Shown: positions 40,185 to 51,741 of the stretch, piece by piece
Numbering within the stretch: the stretch's first letter is position 1
Layout: the number at the start of each line of letters is the position of its first letter
From: Sternotherus odoratus
Lineage: Eukaryota > Chordata > Testudines > Kinosternidae
Length of the DNA stretch: 64,000 bases
Assembly: GCA_032164245.1 (NCBI GenBank)
Contig: JAVMKO010000147.1
Coordinates: 124,001-188,000 of the forward strand
Direction: 5' to 3'
Translations under genes and position numbers: made by a program
The notes under the pieces: generated by a model
The model's input: the letters and a program-made list of their open reading frames with translations, nothing else
Told to the model about the DNA's origin: nothing
Databases searched by the model: none

Positions 40185-40266
40185 GATGAGGTGGCCAAGT
40201 GGTTAAGGTGATAGACTACTAATTCCTTGTGCTCTGCATACATGGGTTCAAATTCCATACTCAGTG
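40185..40266 (+). pseudogene. tRNA-Ser relic, anticodon ACT
   Basis: 82 bases align gap-free with tRNA-Ser(GCT), including GTGGCCAAGTGGTTAAGGTG, the long variable arm TTGTGCTCTGCATACA and a GGGTTCAAATTCC B box. The anticodon position reads ACT instead of GCT, and the acceptor and anticodon stems have mismatches. Confidence 0.65.
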
Positions 40267-40430
40267 GGAACATTTTCTCTTCTATGAACAACTGTCTCTC
40301 CATTTGGTACAATGAGAGACCAAAGCTTGTTCCCTCCTGCAAACAGAAACCTCCTCAGACTACCCTTGCTCCAAATAAAACATGTCTAGTATCGGGGGGT
40401 GGAACCCTTGTCGATCTGGATCTGCAGAAG

Positions 40431-40557
40431 CAACAAAGAGTCCTGTGGCACCTTATAGATCTTACTGGAGCATAAGCTTTCATGGGTATTCACCCACCAA
40501 AGCTTATGCTCCAATACACCACTGTTAGTGTAGAAGGTGCCACAGGACTCTTTGTTC
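40431..40557. mobile_element. Palindromic fusion of Penelope-like terminal sequences
   Basis: CAAAGAGTCCTGTGGCACCT with TTACTGGAGCATAAGCTTTC on the left is mirrored by AAAGCTTATGCTCCAATAC and AGGTGCCACAGGACTCTTTG on the right. The middle (CATGGGTATTCACCCACCAA) is the stem that, in related repeats as I recall them, forms helix II of a hammerhead ribozyme flanked by CUGANGA and GAAA. Here CUGANGA is replaced by the inverted arm and GAAA reads CAAA. Confidence 0.55.
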
Positions 40558-40569
40558 CTTTTGCACAAT

Positions 40570-41938
40570 ATGTCTGTACCCTTCTGTCTGTCAGAGTTGG
40601 CAGCAACAAGGGCTGGGTTCAGTATCTAGGTGTCTGTTGAAATAACACAATGCAAAACCAGCTCAATTCCCCACCTGGGACAAATATAGACCATGCCCAC
40701 TTCCAGGAACCTCTAAGGGAGGAGATCGACTGAAGCTACACAACTTCAAGAAGTTGGCATATCTTCAACTTCCTTACCTGCCCTCCTCACGGCAGTGGTA
40801 GTTGGCAGTGTGCTCCCTCGTTGACTCCAGCTTGCGCCTCTTGGCAAGCTGGAGTTCCAGAGTCGATGGGGGATGCCCCTGGGGATCGATTTATTGTGTC
40901 TTGATGAGACGCAATAAATCGATTACCAAAAGATTGATAGCTACCCGCGGTAGTGAAGACAACCCCTAAGAGGCAATACTTCCCCTCTAGAAAGCACAGA
41001 CTCTGAGTGTAGCAAAAGCCTTTAAATAACAGAGAAACAATGTGGCTTTATGTTGGGGAAACAGGATTCATAACACAGACAATGAGGAAAAAACCCACCC
41101 CAAACAAATTGGGCCGTGTCTCTCCCTTGAGTCTAGCAACCCAAAAATCACCCAAAGTCCCACAACCCCAAGGTCTCTGTCAAGGTCACTGCAGCCCCAG
41201 AGTTCAAATGTTCATCTGCAGAATTTTACACCCTCCCCATCCTGTGTGGAAATGGGATGGATAAAGGGCAACTTGTGCGCGCAGATAACTGACTGCCCCA
41301 CCTCTGCATGGGGTTCTTCTGTAGCTTTCACCACAAAGCCACGCCACTCTACCAGATGCTCCTCTCCAGTAACCATCAAGTGAACCACACCTTTTCACTC
41401 GCCACTCACCAATATAGCTTTAGGTGACCCTACTATTTAACTATTCAGTGATTTCAGCTCATAGGAGGAGAACATCACTGCTGGCACACCAATGGTTTAA
41501 AGTGAATACAATCTAGAACCAGATTTTTAGCAGAATTAAAACTAGATTTGTTATTACACAATAACAAAGGTACAAATAAAAAAATAATACAAATGGTTCT
41601 CCACAACCATCTCTTAAATCACTGGGTTTCGGAACCCATTCCCCTTGGCTAATGAGCACTACTTAGTTGGTGGTGAGTCCCTCCATCATTTTTTTTAAAA
41701 AAAGGCCAAGTACTGTTCCATTGTCCTTGTCTCACATAATCAGGATAATAACACTTTATTCTTCCTGCCCCAATAACAGAAACTGGGAATCCCAGTGCAG
41801 CCAAAGGACATCTAGGCCAGGTGGGTGTGCCTATGCAAATGAGATCAGCCCCTGAAGTTCTTTTCCATAACCCACCACAACGCACCACCAGATGGCAGGG
41901 TAGAGCCCGTCCTGACTCCTCTTGCATGTCTGAAGATT
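40570..41938 (-). mobile_element. Possible ERV LTR fragments
   Basis: TGTACCCTTCTGTCTGTCAG and AGTTGGCAGCAACAAGGGCT at 40572-40612 are the reverse of an LTR end seen at 55700-55752. 41740-41860 (ACTTTATTCTTCCTGCC) has ERV-like words. 40840-40975 contains an inverted GGATCGATTTATTG / CAATAAATCGATTACC pair, a separate MITE piece. Boundaries unclear. Confidence 0.35.
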
Positions 41939-41998
41939 CTGTGTAGGGAACCCCAATGGATTTCTAGCCCATCACCTTAACCACTCGGCCACAACTAC
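41939..41998 (-). pseudogene. tRNA-Ser(AGA), 5' two-thirds only
   Basis: Reads GTAGTTGTGGCCGAGTGGTT then AAGGTGATGGGCTAGAAATC CATTGGGG on the minus strand. It matches tRNA-Ser(AGA) to the variable arm, then ends abruptly before the T arm. The complementary 3' part of the same kind of tRNA is at 61712. Confidence 0.75.
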
Positions 41999-42114
41999 TA
42001 ACTTAGGCTGGGCTTCTCATGACACTCTAGTTTTTTTCTCACTGAGTGATGACTTCCAATTGTTTCCTCAGACCAGCTTCCACAACACACTCACTGCTGT
42101 GCTATTGTGTAAGT

Positions 42115-42440
42115 CAGGGGTCTCCAAACTTTATGAGACAAGGGCCATATTAGATTTTTGAAGGAGCTTCGTGGACCAAAGCAACAGTGGGGAAAATTAA
42201 TACTTGCAAATATATGTAAAATATATGCAAACCATTAAACACTATACTGTGTCAGTGTTGCATTAAATTCTTAATCAGGTATAAAGGTAGCTGTATAATT
42301 AATGCAGGTACTGTGAAATCATTCAAAATATTTGTCAATATATTAAAAATCATTTCACATTATTTTTCTATTTTTTTCTAAACTCATAGAATTGTAGCAT
42401 ACAAAAACACATATTCAAAAATAAAGAAATATTATTATAG
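42115..42440. mobile_element. hAT-type fragment
   Basis: CAGGGGTCTCCAAACTTTAT start with GGGCCATATTAGATTTTTGA resembles hAT/Charlie ends. The right terminus is not found; the AT-rich body runs to about 42440. Confidence 0.5.
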
Positions 42441-43262
42441 GATTAGTGAGAAGTATGCTACACACTTAAAATGGTGACTTGCCCCACATCTCTACCTCCC
42501 CTTCTCGTCAGTGAGTTGCTAAGAGGGAGAGGGCACCTCTCCCTTCCCACCTCAGAGATCACAACGGAGTGGGGCAGAGGGAGAGAGAGAGAAAGGAGGA
42601 CACCCACCCCTCACCCCTCTGGAAGGCCCTGCACAGAGCAGAAGCCAAGTACACCCCACACTTTCCTTGTCCCAAGGCTGCTGCAAACCCTGTCCCTAGG
42701 GGTACCATAGTTTGCCAATCAAAAAGGATGGGGGGGAGCCCTAACCACCCCCACACTCCCTCCCACTTCCCACCCAGAGAACAATGGCTTGAAACCATCC
42801 TCTTCTAGGCACATCCTTGCTTCTTTTTGATCTGGGCCTTCAATGGAGGCCACGACCAGCAGAGTGCCAAGAGCCACTTAGACAAAGAAATGCTGTTGAA
42901 TTGAGCCTTAGGCCTCACTGCACTCAGCCAAGAGTGCCTCAGGCTCCTCCCGATTAACTCAGCAATAGCCCTACACTTGGCCGATCAGTGTGGAGACTCT
43001 CAGGCCTGAAGGCCGAGGGTTCTCAACAGATGGGCAAAAGACAGCACAAGTCACCACAGGAGAGCACTATGGTGGAGATCACCATCAGTGCACAATTCCA
43101 GCCCCACCTCTTTGTGAGGGCCTCCTATGATGACAGCTGGAGCACATCTCCACCCTCACCAAGAAGAAAAGCAGCAGAAAGAAATGGAGGAGAAAAGAGA
43201 AGAAGGGACAAGAGGGAAGGAGGAAGAGAGCAGCAAAAAGGGACAAATTCCAAATGCCCCCT
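42441..43262. other. Unique DNA
   Basis: No gene, tRNA or repeat recognised. Confidence 0.4.
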
Positions 43263-43840
43263 GTGAGGCTCAGATTAATAAATTCCAAGGCCCGAAGGAA
43301 CCACTCTGGTCTGTATTTCTGTTTCTCATCGACCATAGAACGTCCCTCAAAATAATTCCCATAAGAATTAGAGCAGATTTTATTAGAAAAACACCCAATC
43401 TTGAATTTTAAAAGGCCAGTTCTGGAGGATCCAACACAACCTTCAGTGAATTGCTCCAAACCCTGATGTTAATAATGCAAACCTTATTTCCAGTGTGAAT
43501 TGGTCTAGCTTCAGCCTGCAGACATTGTCTGCTCATAACCTTGATCTGCTAAAGTGAAGATCCCATTACTAAATATTTGTTCCCTTAGGCTCATCCTTAA
43601 CCGTCTCTTTGATTCATCTCCTAGAGTCTGTCAGCACGATGCATGTTTCCATTCACCATTCCTGTGGCTCTTCTGTGAACCCCTCCCCAGTTCATCGGAA
43701 TCTGTCTCAAATTCTGGACACCAGAAATAGACACAATATTCCAGGAGGGGTTGCGACAGTGGCCAGTACAGAGGCATTGTACCCTCTCTATTTCTACCTG
43801 AAAATCTGCTTGGATAGCGTCCCCCATCTGGTACAAAGAA
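43263..43840 (-). mobile_element. Old CR1 3' relic
   Basis: CCAAGGCCCGAAGGAACCAC, CATAGAACGTCCCTCAAAATAA, AAAACACCCAATCTTGA and ACTAAATATTTGTTCCC follow the order of an old amniote CR1 3' region read in reverse, ending GACACCAGAAATAGACACAA TATTCCAG. Heavily mutated; no open frame. Confidence 0.65.
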
Positions 43841-45760
43841 ACATAGATTTGTTCTTACCTTGTACACAGATGACGATTTCCTTTGACAAAATCCACACAG
43901 AAATGAAAAACCCTCCCACAGAATCTCCTCCACACCAGTCCTCTCTTGGTCCTCACAGAGAGGCCACGAGATGGAGACTTGCTGCAGCAAGGTTACAGGG
44001 GTCTGTGAGGTTTCTCTTGCCCCACATCCCTGTCCTGCCTGGCTGTTGTCAAGGGAGCTCTGTGAGGTCACAGCCACCTCATCACCTTTGTCCAATAGGC
44101 TGAGTTCCCACCAAAGGCCTTTGTGAATTCACAGCCACACTCACCTTTCCCTTGCAGGCCTGATGTCTGCCCCTGGCCAGCCTGATTGGATGTTTGAACT
44201 GCAACCTGGATCGCCCCACTTGCTCATTATTGATTCTGGGGAGCAAGCAGGCTCCCCAGTAAAACAGAGTTGGTTCCTCACCCCACACTGATCCTGCATT
44301 TCATTCTTAAGTGGGCATGGGAAATAGTTATAGTTTTGCAAATTTCTACTAAGCTATCCAACAGGTTCCCTCCAATGTTAAACCAGTTTGCCTCTTTTTC
44401 TCCCCCTTGCTGAGAAAGAGCAAAAGAAGAAAGAAAGCTCCTGTGGGGTAACTTGATACACAGGGTCATGCTGCTTTTTCTTGATACACAGGCTCATGCT
44501 GGGGAGTGTGAAGTAAGGGACTGGTAGACTTTACTTTCTTAGGGAGGAAGAAACATTAGCTGCCTAAGTTGGTGAAGAGAGGGTATTTCATTGTGGGCTG
44601 TGACTATAAGCAGAAGAGGGACACCTAAGGGCTATCGCTACAGCCCAACAGGGGGCTTGAATTCATGAGGGTGAATTAAGAATATCAGGTGCTAGTGACT
44701 GAGCTAGCTGGATTTGAAGTCAGTCAACTGCCTAGTCTCAGTGCAGAAGGAGCCCTGAGGGTGTTTATTTGTGAGCTGAGATTCCTTTTCTGACCTTTGC
44801 CTTCTTTCCTGGTTTATTACTTCTCCAGCAAGCAAACCGGAGCCGTTACAAGGCTGGAGAGATGCTGCTTTCTAGACCAGAGCATTGGGGTTGATTTAGC
44901 TGTTGTCACCATCGCTGGTCACAGAAATCTGGGAGGGAGGGTGGAATTTAGGATTCATCCACCGTGGGAGTTGATGTTGGACTCATTGAGTCAGGGAGGG
45001 TCAGAAAAAGCTTCTCAGCTCCCAGGGAGTGAGCAGACAAGCAAGTTCATTGCAGGCCACACACACATTTTCACAGGGAATCAGATCCCCCTGGAGAAAA
45101 ACTCAAGAAGCCCAAGCCCAGGAGTGTCAGAGGAGGGAATCACTGTTTGCCTTAAGCTGTGGGTGAGGAAAACCTGCAGGTCCTTAGATCCCTCCAACCT
45201 CTGATAGAACCATTTGTGGGGAAGGTCTGGGGAAGCCGAGGAGGACAAGGAGAAGGGGAAAGGACTTGCAGCTGTTGTGCAATCATCATGCTCCCAGTAG
45301 AAGGATCCGGGGGATTCAACACTTTGGCTGCTTATTGAGGACACAGAACTCACAAGATGGCAAAGCTCAGAGCCGCATTACATGGAGTCTGGATGTGATC
45401 AGCTGAGGGAGAGCAACACCCCTCCCTGGGTCTCTTTGCCAGAGCTCCTATCCGCTCAGTGTCCTTCCTTGCAAAGTGTCCAGGCAGACTCCTGAGAGGG
45501 TTGCGATGGGGTAAATGAATTCAGGGGAGGATTGTTTTTCGTGGGTTTTCTTTGTGCTGCTCTGTGATCCTGCTGGAGGAAGCATCATTTGAGTTTGTTT
45601 CAGTACCTTGGGTTGGGCACAGCTTGTGACCCTGAGCATGGGGTTTCCTGCACTCTCTGATCTTAGTCTAGGGAATGGACAAAGGAACAGCTTCCAAAAC
45701 TGGATAGAAAGTAGCCTAAGAAAGTGTAGTCCAGGTGAGAAGAAAAATGGATTCATCAAT
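43841..45760. other. Unique DNA
   Basis: Nothing supported apart from ordinary intergenic sequence. Confidence 0.4.
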
Positions 45761-45832
45761 TCCCTGGTGGTCTAGTGGTTAGGATTTGGCACTCTCACTG
45801 CCAAGGCCTGGGTTCAATTCCCAGTCAGAAAA
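45761..45832 (+). pseudogene. tRNA-Glu(CTC)-like gene, damaged acceptor stem
   Basis: 72 bases: TCCCTGGTGGTCTAGTGGTT, anticodon CTC in CACTCTCACTG, and a GGGTTCAATTCCC B box are close to tRNA-Glu. The 3' acceptor strand reads TCAGAAA, leaving two mismatches with TCCCTGG. A T9 terminator lies at about 45848. The internal promoter is intact, so it may be transcribed though probably not charged. Confidence 0.7.
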
Positions 45833-46880
45833 CAGCTCCTCTACAGTTTTTTTTTAAAACCCTTCTTCACTTGCAATTTAAACAAATCCATGGTTTTTCC
45901 TCATTCCCCCAACTTCTACATGATGTTGGGAAGCATTTTGGCGACCAGATGAAAATCAAAGCTTCCCACTGACTAGTAACAGATTGTGCGCATGTTCCCA
46001 CTGTGCACCTCAAAGTCCAGGCTGCCTGACCTTTTACACAAATAGACATGGGCAAAGTATTTCCCCCCTTGCTAGCTAGGCTAACCAACATTGTAATAAT
46101 AACAATAGACATTCAGGTTGACCCAAGATGAAAACTGGGCAAAAATTTAGGTGTATAACTGGGAGCTAAAAATCGAGCTCTAATGGTGGGTGTGAGATCT
46201 TGTGACAATTCTGGCTCATGATGTGTCTGGAACCTCCCTGCAGAGGCAGCTGCTCCCAGCGCCTTGCCCCATGTTCCTGGAGTGTCATTGAAGGTCCACA
46301 ACAGCAGGGGAAGGCTCCTGGGGGGGAAGGTGCTGGGAGCAGCCTCCCCCTGCAGGAAGCTCAGATGCCAGATGCTGAGGCTTTGGGAGAGCAGGAAAAT
46401 GTGCTAGGGAGGTCATGGGCGGGACTCCTCCGGTGGGGGGAACAGCTCCTTGCCTTCCCCTGCTCCCCTAGAGGCTCAGCAGTATGCGCCTGAGCTCCCG
46501 GTGGGGGAGGCTATTCCCGGCCCCCCCGCTTTCGCTACTCTCCCAGATCAATGATCGATACGGTCCCAGTTCATATTAATAACATCCCAGCAGCCTACAA
46601 AGTGGGAAGGAGGCAGTTTTGGAGCTGACGTCTCTCATCCAGTTCTTCCTTGTGACTTCAGAAGAACTGGGAATGGAGTAAAACATGCCAGGCGGAAAGT
46701 TTTGCGCTCGGCTTTGGGGATTAAGCCTGAGCCTGCAGCAGGGGGCTGGATTTCTGAGGCGTGTCCAGCGCACTCTTTGGGCCACCAGCTAAAACCATTG
46801 AGGGCACAAGGGATGGTTTTCAGGCAGCAAAGGGGCTCTTATGGCTGTGAGCAGATCTTTGAGAGGCAGGGGGCTATTGA

Positions 46881-46954
46881 CATCTCTGGGTGGGCTCAAA
46901 CCACCAGCCTTCTGATTAACAGCCAAATACTCTGGCCCATTGCACCAAAGAGAC
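46881..46954 (-). tRNA. tRNA-Asn(GTT)
   Basis: 74 bases, gap-free with vertebrate tRNA-Asn: GTCTCTTTGGTGCAATGG, anticodon GTT in GGCTGTTAATC, T arm GTGGTTTGAGCCCAC. The anticodon stem pairs fully with two wobble pairs; the acceptor has one mismatch next to the D arm. Possibly functional. Confidence 0.65.
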
Positions 46955-47469
46955 ACACATTTAGGGGGTGCCAAGGCTGCTCCCTCACACCTGGCACATC
47001 TACCTGGCCTCACTACAGCTCACACGGTGCTAGTGTGGATGCTGGCAGGGGCAGCGAATTATCTGGGCCCCTGGTGCCTGGGCTCCAGCAACATTCAGGG
47101 CCCAGGGGCCCAGCTCCACCAATGTTCAGAGCTGGGTCTCTCCCCCAGCCCTGCCTGTCACCCCACCCATCTCCCTGAGTGTCCCTGCCCCTCCCTTGCT
47201 GCCACGGCCCCTCCCTCTGCTCTGGAGCTGAGCATCCCTGTTTCTCCCCTGCAGCTCCATGCTGCCCCCCTGAATCAACTGCCATCGCAGGGTCCTAGTG
47301 CCCCCCCCCCGCTGCTACTGCCAGGGCAGGCTGACCCTGAGCCTGCCCGTCCACCTCAGAACCTTTCATTTTCCAGTGGGACCCTCCTCCAGCACAGGGG
47401 CCCCCCACCCACAGGCAATGATCCTGCCCCATGCTGTGCATGCTATTCCTCTCACCCAAGCTGACACCA

Positions 47470-48130
47470 GCCGCCAATGGGGTGCACCAGGAATCGCACT
47501 GACTGGATTTCGGTGAAGGAGAGACCGTTGACAGCCCAGTGCAGGGCAGTGCCAATGGACTGTTCGGATCACGCAGCTCTCACCGTGCACCTCAATTCCC
47601 TGACCAAGGCCAGAGGATACTGGAAGCTGAACATCCAGAGTCTGCAAGATAGAGGAGCGGGGCCGTGAGTCCTGATGGTTTTGGCAGAACAGGAAAGCAT
47701 CAGAGGGGTCTACGGCAACCAGGGGGATTGGTGGGAGTCGGTGAGGGAGGAGTTGGGAGCTTTGTTCCAGGGGTCGAGCAAACACCACAACCTTTAATAA
47801 ACCAACAGTGCCAAGTCCTGCAGTGTCCTGTGGGATTTCCACCAGACCAGCCAGGCAGGGGAGCGGGTCAGCGAGTGACTGAATGACCTGATGAGGCGAC
47901 AGCTGCTTGAGCTCCAGATGAGTCTGCAGCTGGCTGATATGAGTGGGACACGGGGTGAAGGGAGGGGCAGCCTCCCCAGACATTCCTGAGGTCTGCAGGG
48001 AACAGAGGCAAAGCAGGGGGATGCGGGGACTGAGGGCAGGACCCACAGATATGGTAGAGCAGGACTATAGTCGATGGAGGAGGAGAGAGTGTTCTGTGAG
48101 AAGAAACTGCTGGTGGGAAGCAATAAATGC
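47470..48130 (+). mobile_element. Possible Tx1/L1-like LINE relic
   Basis: A short frame reads RNRTDWISVKERPLTAQCRA VPMDCSDHAALTVHLNS then ARGYWKLN. SDH followed by GYWKLN is the end of an APE endonuclease as in Tx1-type LINEs. Later frames are broken. AATAAA at about 47802. Confidence 0.4.
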
Positions 48131-48187
48131 TGAGTGCAAGCCTGCTAGCTGAGAGTCATGGGGGGCAAGGGAGAGCTACTCAGACTA

Positions 48188-48252
48188 GGTCCCATGGTGT
48201 AATGATCAGCACTCAGCACTCTGTGATCTGAGTTCAAATCTCTGTGGGACCT
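48188..48252 (+). pseudogene. tRNA-Gln(CTG) pseudogene with anticodon-arm deletion
   Basis: GGTCCCATGGTGTAATGATC start and GAGTTCAAATCTCTGTGGGA CCT end match tRNA-Gln. About seven bases of the anticodon arm are missing after ACTCTG, so no clover-leaf can form. Confidence 0.75.
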
Positions 48253-48299
48253 CCTGGCAATGAGTTAATTTGCTGCTAACCATTAGAGCTGAATGTACT

Positions 48300-48800
48300 G
48301 GTTGACCTTTCACTGGGTGAACCACAATCAGCTCTTTTCCTTCCCACAGGGCAAGTGATCTGCACTGCAGGTAGGTTTTTGATCCAGCTGGTTCAACAGG
48401 CTGGCCGCTCTAAGCTGGGGTCCTGGAACTAAACCATCTGGCTAGAGATTCCTGGGGGTTGCCCTGCCGGTTGCGTTTCTCATGCTTCACCTGACATCCA
48501 CAACGTTGGTCCCTGCACCTGCAGGTGCCAGGCTCTTCCTCTTGCCCACATGGCACTTGCAGAAAGGAGGGCCAGGGCCAGGCTGAATCCTCAGGGCTCA
48601 GCAGGAGGGAGGAAGAGTCCCAGGCTGGAGCCCAGCTCACCTTTCCTCCTCTGGGCACCTGGAGCAGAGGCAGCAGGTGCTACAGCTCCAAGGGAAGGCT
48701 TCAAATCCACCGAGCAATGGAGGGGAGGACAATGCCGATGTGTGGTGAGCAGACAGTCACAAGACACACAGCTGGCATGTTCCCTGCCCTGGCAAACAGC
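48300..48800 (+). repeat. Arm of an inverted duplication with 63530-64000
   Basis: The CTTTTCCTTCCCACAGGGCA, GGCTGGCCGCTCT and GAGCCCAGCTCACCTTTCCT stretches reappear reversed at the right edge. A frame reading RKSPRLEPSSPFLLWAPGAE is kept in both copies. The partner runs off the window. Confidence 0.85.
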
Positions 48801-49007
48801 CACTGAAGAGCACTCCCCGAGCAGCATGCTTTGTTTCTTTGTTCTCACTAGCAGAGAGAACTGATTTATTTGATACTGAGAAAGCTGCCAGGACAGGTCA
48901 CTGGGCACCAGATCTCCCTGCTTCTTCCTGCACATCCCTTGCTCCATTGCTGCCCCAGTCACTGCTGTAGGAGGGTCTTATATGCATTAAGCATAAGCCC
49001 TCTTCAG

Positions 49008-49080
49008 GCCTTCTTAGCACAGTTGGCAGTGTGTCAGTCTCATAATCTGAAGGTCCTGAGTTCAAACCTCAGAGAGGGCA
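49008..49080 (+). tRNA. tRNA-Met(CAT), elongator
   Basis: 73 bases. Acceptor GCCTTCT pairs fully with AGAGGGC (one wobble). D arm GCAC/GTGT, anticodon CAT in GTCTCATAATC, T arm CTGAG/CTCAG with TTCAAAC loop. A TTTT terminator follows at about 49085. All arms intact, so likely functional. Confidence 0.88.
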
Positions 49081-50199
49081 ACTGATTTTGCTCCCTGCTT
49101 CAGAGAAAAGAGACTAGAGCAGAGGGGTTTCCAGACACCATCCCATCGGCCAACACACACACAGACTTTTCTGAGGCATTAACTTTTCCTTCTCCTTTAG
49201 GACTCTTTAATGCAGCTGGAAATACCCATCCCTAGAGGCCCCTTCCCACAGAGCACACAGCCCTAGTGCAGAGAGAGAGCTGGGGACTGCTGGGTTGTTG
49301 TAGGCAAGGCGTGAAAGGGATGCCCAAAAAATCCACTAGGACCATTACCCCCTTGCTCACCCTGAAGCACTTTTGACTCTTGCTGACCGTGATGCTGAGA
49401 CTCCACTGCCTCAGGATCCTTGACCCCCCACTGGAGACCGGTTCCTTAGGCCCCTGTTCATATTTCATCTCCCAGCCAGTGCATCCTGGCCCAGCCACTC
49501 ACCTTCTGCCCCAGGAGAACCAGCTGGTGGGCTGCACCCACAGACAGACACTTAGACCGCTCCCCTCAGAGCAGCAGCTGCAGCTGTTGGCAGCTAATCC
49601 CCACCCAAGGCTGGGGGAGGAGCTGGGATCACTTGTTATTTCTCCCCCACATCGAGTCTCACTGGGTTTGGACACATTTCTCTCTCCACCTGATTTCAAT
49701 TCACAGCCCCTCCCCCATTTCTGCTTTAGGCCTCATTCCTGGACAGATGTGAACACAAAGAAACGTTTGGTGACCACTCACAGCTACTTCCCTGAAGAGT
49801 TTTTAATGTAACAATTGCTGCCTCTGACCCCCATGAAGAACAGCTGATTTTATCCCCAGGCGCTTCATCCTCCTCCATAACCGTGTCATCAAAATCACCT
49901 GGGTGACTGCGTGAAACTCCTGACACTCCCCACTCCTCCTCCTTCATGTGTGTGACCCTCATGTAGCTGGTGTAAGATCCATTTCCTCCCAGTTCTCCCA
50001 CATCAGGGGTTTTCTTCCCCTTCTTTGCCCCCCAGGCCCTATTGCCAGCAGAGCGTGCCCCTCCCCCAGCCCAGAAGTGTCCCTGTTTCAGGGTCTCCCA
50101 CAAAACTCTTCTCTGGCTCCGGGAGAGGTTCCAATGGCCCCACACGAGTTACAGCATCCAGGGCACATTTGCAGTCTGGCTTTTCCTCCCCCTGCTTAA

Positions 50200-50400
50200 G
50201 GTCAGTTCTCCTCCTGGGAGAGTCAGAAACTACATCTCCCAGCCTGCACTGGGGGCACTTCCACCCTCTCCAGTGCAGGTAAGGGATGTCTCTCAGGCCG
50301 GGCTGACCCTCCCACTATCTCTCATCTTCTCCCAGCTGTGGCCTCTCAGGAACTACATCTTCCAGCCTGCCCCTCTGAAAAACAAAGTTTCCCTGGCTGG
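50200..50400 (+). promoter_or_regulatory. Two ZNF143-type promoter relics
   Basis: AAACTACATCTCCCAGCCTGC at about 50228 and GGAACTACATCTTCCAGCCT at about 50348. The first is followed by GGGGGCACTTCCACCCTCTC, matching the leader at 9498. No exon follows closely; zinc-finger remains occur at 57236 on the same strand. Confidence 0.5.
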
Positions 50401-50669
50401 GGTCTAGGCGGGGTGTCTGTCACTGGCTGGATCTCACCAGGGATAAGCGGGGGAGGGTCTGGTTTTGGTGAATCATTAGACTAAGGTGACCCCAGAGGCA
50501 AATACAGCCACCACATTTCAGTTCAGCTTTGGAGATGTGACACATATAAAATCACCTGCCTAGCAAGTGTCTAAATCCCATGGGCACAACTCTCCCATTC
50601 ACAGCTTGTGAGCTCAGCCAACTATGGAGTGTAGACCTGTAAATGAGTCATGCTGGCTTTTACATTTGT

Positions 50670-50735
50670 AGCAGAATGGCGCAGTGTGCTGGGCCCATAA
50701 CCCAGCAGTTGATAAATCAAAACCATCCTCTGGTA
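50670..50735 (+). pseudogene. tRNA-iMet pseudogene, D-arm deletion
   Basis: AGCAGAATGGCGCAG-TGTGCTGGGCCCATAACC keeps anticodon CAT but lacks about six bases of the D arm (GCGGAA). The T arm ATAAATCAAAACCATC is partly paired. The 3' flank (TTTTACAGCCCTGCAAATAA) is shared with the copies at 51455 and 54030. Confidence 0.75.
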
Positions 50736-51454
50736 ATTTGTGTTTTAGTTTTTACAGCCCTGCAAATAATTCTGCCTGTATTTGCTTCACATAGAAAAGA
50801 AGAACAAATTATCTCCCTTTTTATGCTTTCACAGTGATTAAAAGTAGAACTAAAGCCCCAGCAGAGCGTTATCCCACAGAAGCCTTAGCCCACTCCTGTC
50901 AGATGAAAGATATGACTCCAATCACATGGGTTCTTCTGGAGCAGGGCCTTTTCTTCCTGGAGGAGCAATAGGGTTCCTGAGCAGAATCAGTCTGATTAAT
51001 ACTTTGCAACTAAAACAAGCCAAGATTCAAATCTTACTCCACTGGACAATCTGCATCACTGAGCAAGCACAGACTTCATGTCCCCCAAAGATTTATTTCC
51101 CTGCAGAAAAATGACTTTATTATGAGAAAGTAAAGAGAATCTGTAAGCACAGGCATGTCATTTTGGACCCCTGGAGTAGGTAACGGAGCAGTGCGGCCTC
51201 ACTACTGAGTCTGTGTCCCAGGGGAGGGGGGGCTGCAGGATAATCTCCCATCTCTGTGCATCCGCTAGCCTCTGCTTCCCCCTGCCATGCTGGAGCCTCC
51301 ATATTTATTTATTGACAGATAAAATTTGCAGAATTTTAAAATATTGTGCAGAGGATTTTTATTTTATATTTTGATGCAGAATCCTCTCAAGAATAAAACT
51401 TACTCAGCCAAACTCAGCTGCCCTGTGACTAGAGCCTTCAGGCACCCCCCCAAG

Positions 51455-51526
51455 AGCAGAGTGGGGCAGCAGAACTGTGCTGGGCCTATAACCCAGCAGT
51501 CAATCGATCAAAACCATCCTCTGCTA
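51455..51526 (+). pseudogene. tRNA-iMet-derived gene with anticodon TAT
   Basis: Full 72-base length: AGCAGAGTGGGGCAGCAGAA, loop CCTATAA in place of CCCATAA, so position 34 reads T and the anticodon is TAT (Ile). The TCCTCTGCTA acceptor end is intact. T arm AATCGATCAAAACCATC has mismatches. Probably a decaying duplicate. Confidence 0.7.
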
Positions 51527-51741
51527 GTTCATGTGCCATTACTCACAGCCCTGGAAATAATTCATCCTGCTTCTATCATTTCTGCATAGAAAAAAGAAGC
51601 AAATTCTTTCCCTATTTACACTTCTGCAGTGATTAAAGAGGGAATAAGCCCAGAGCAGAGCTTTGCCCCTCACTGTCCTGGCAGTGGGCCCTTTGAGACT
51701 TTCCCCTTCCTCAGACCAGCAGGTGGTGCTCTGTGGGGTTA

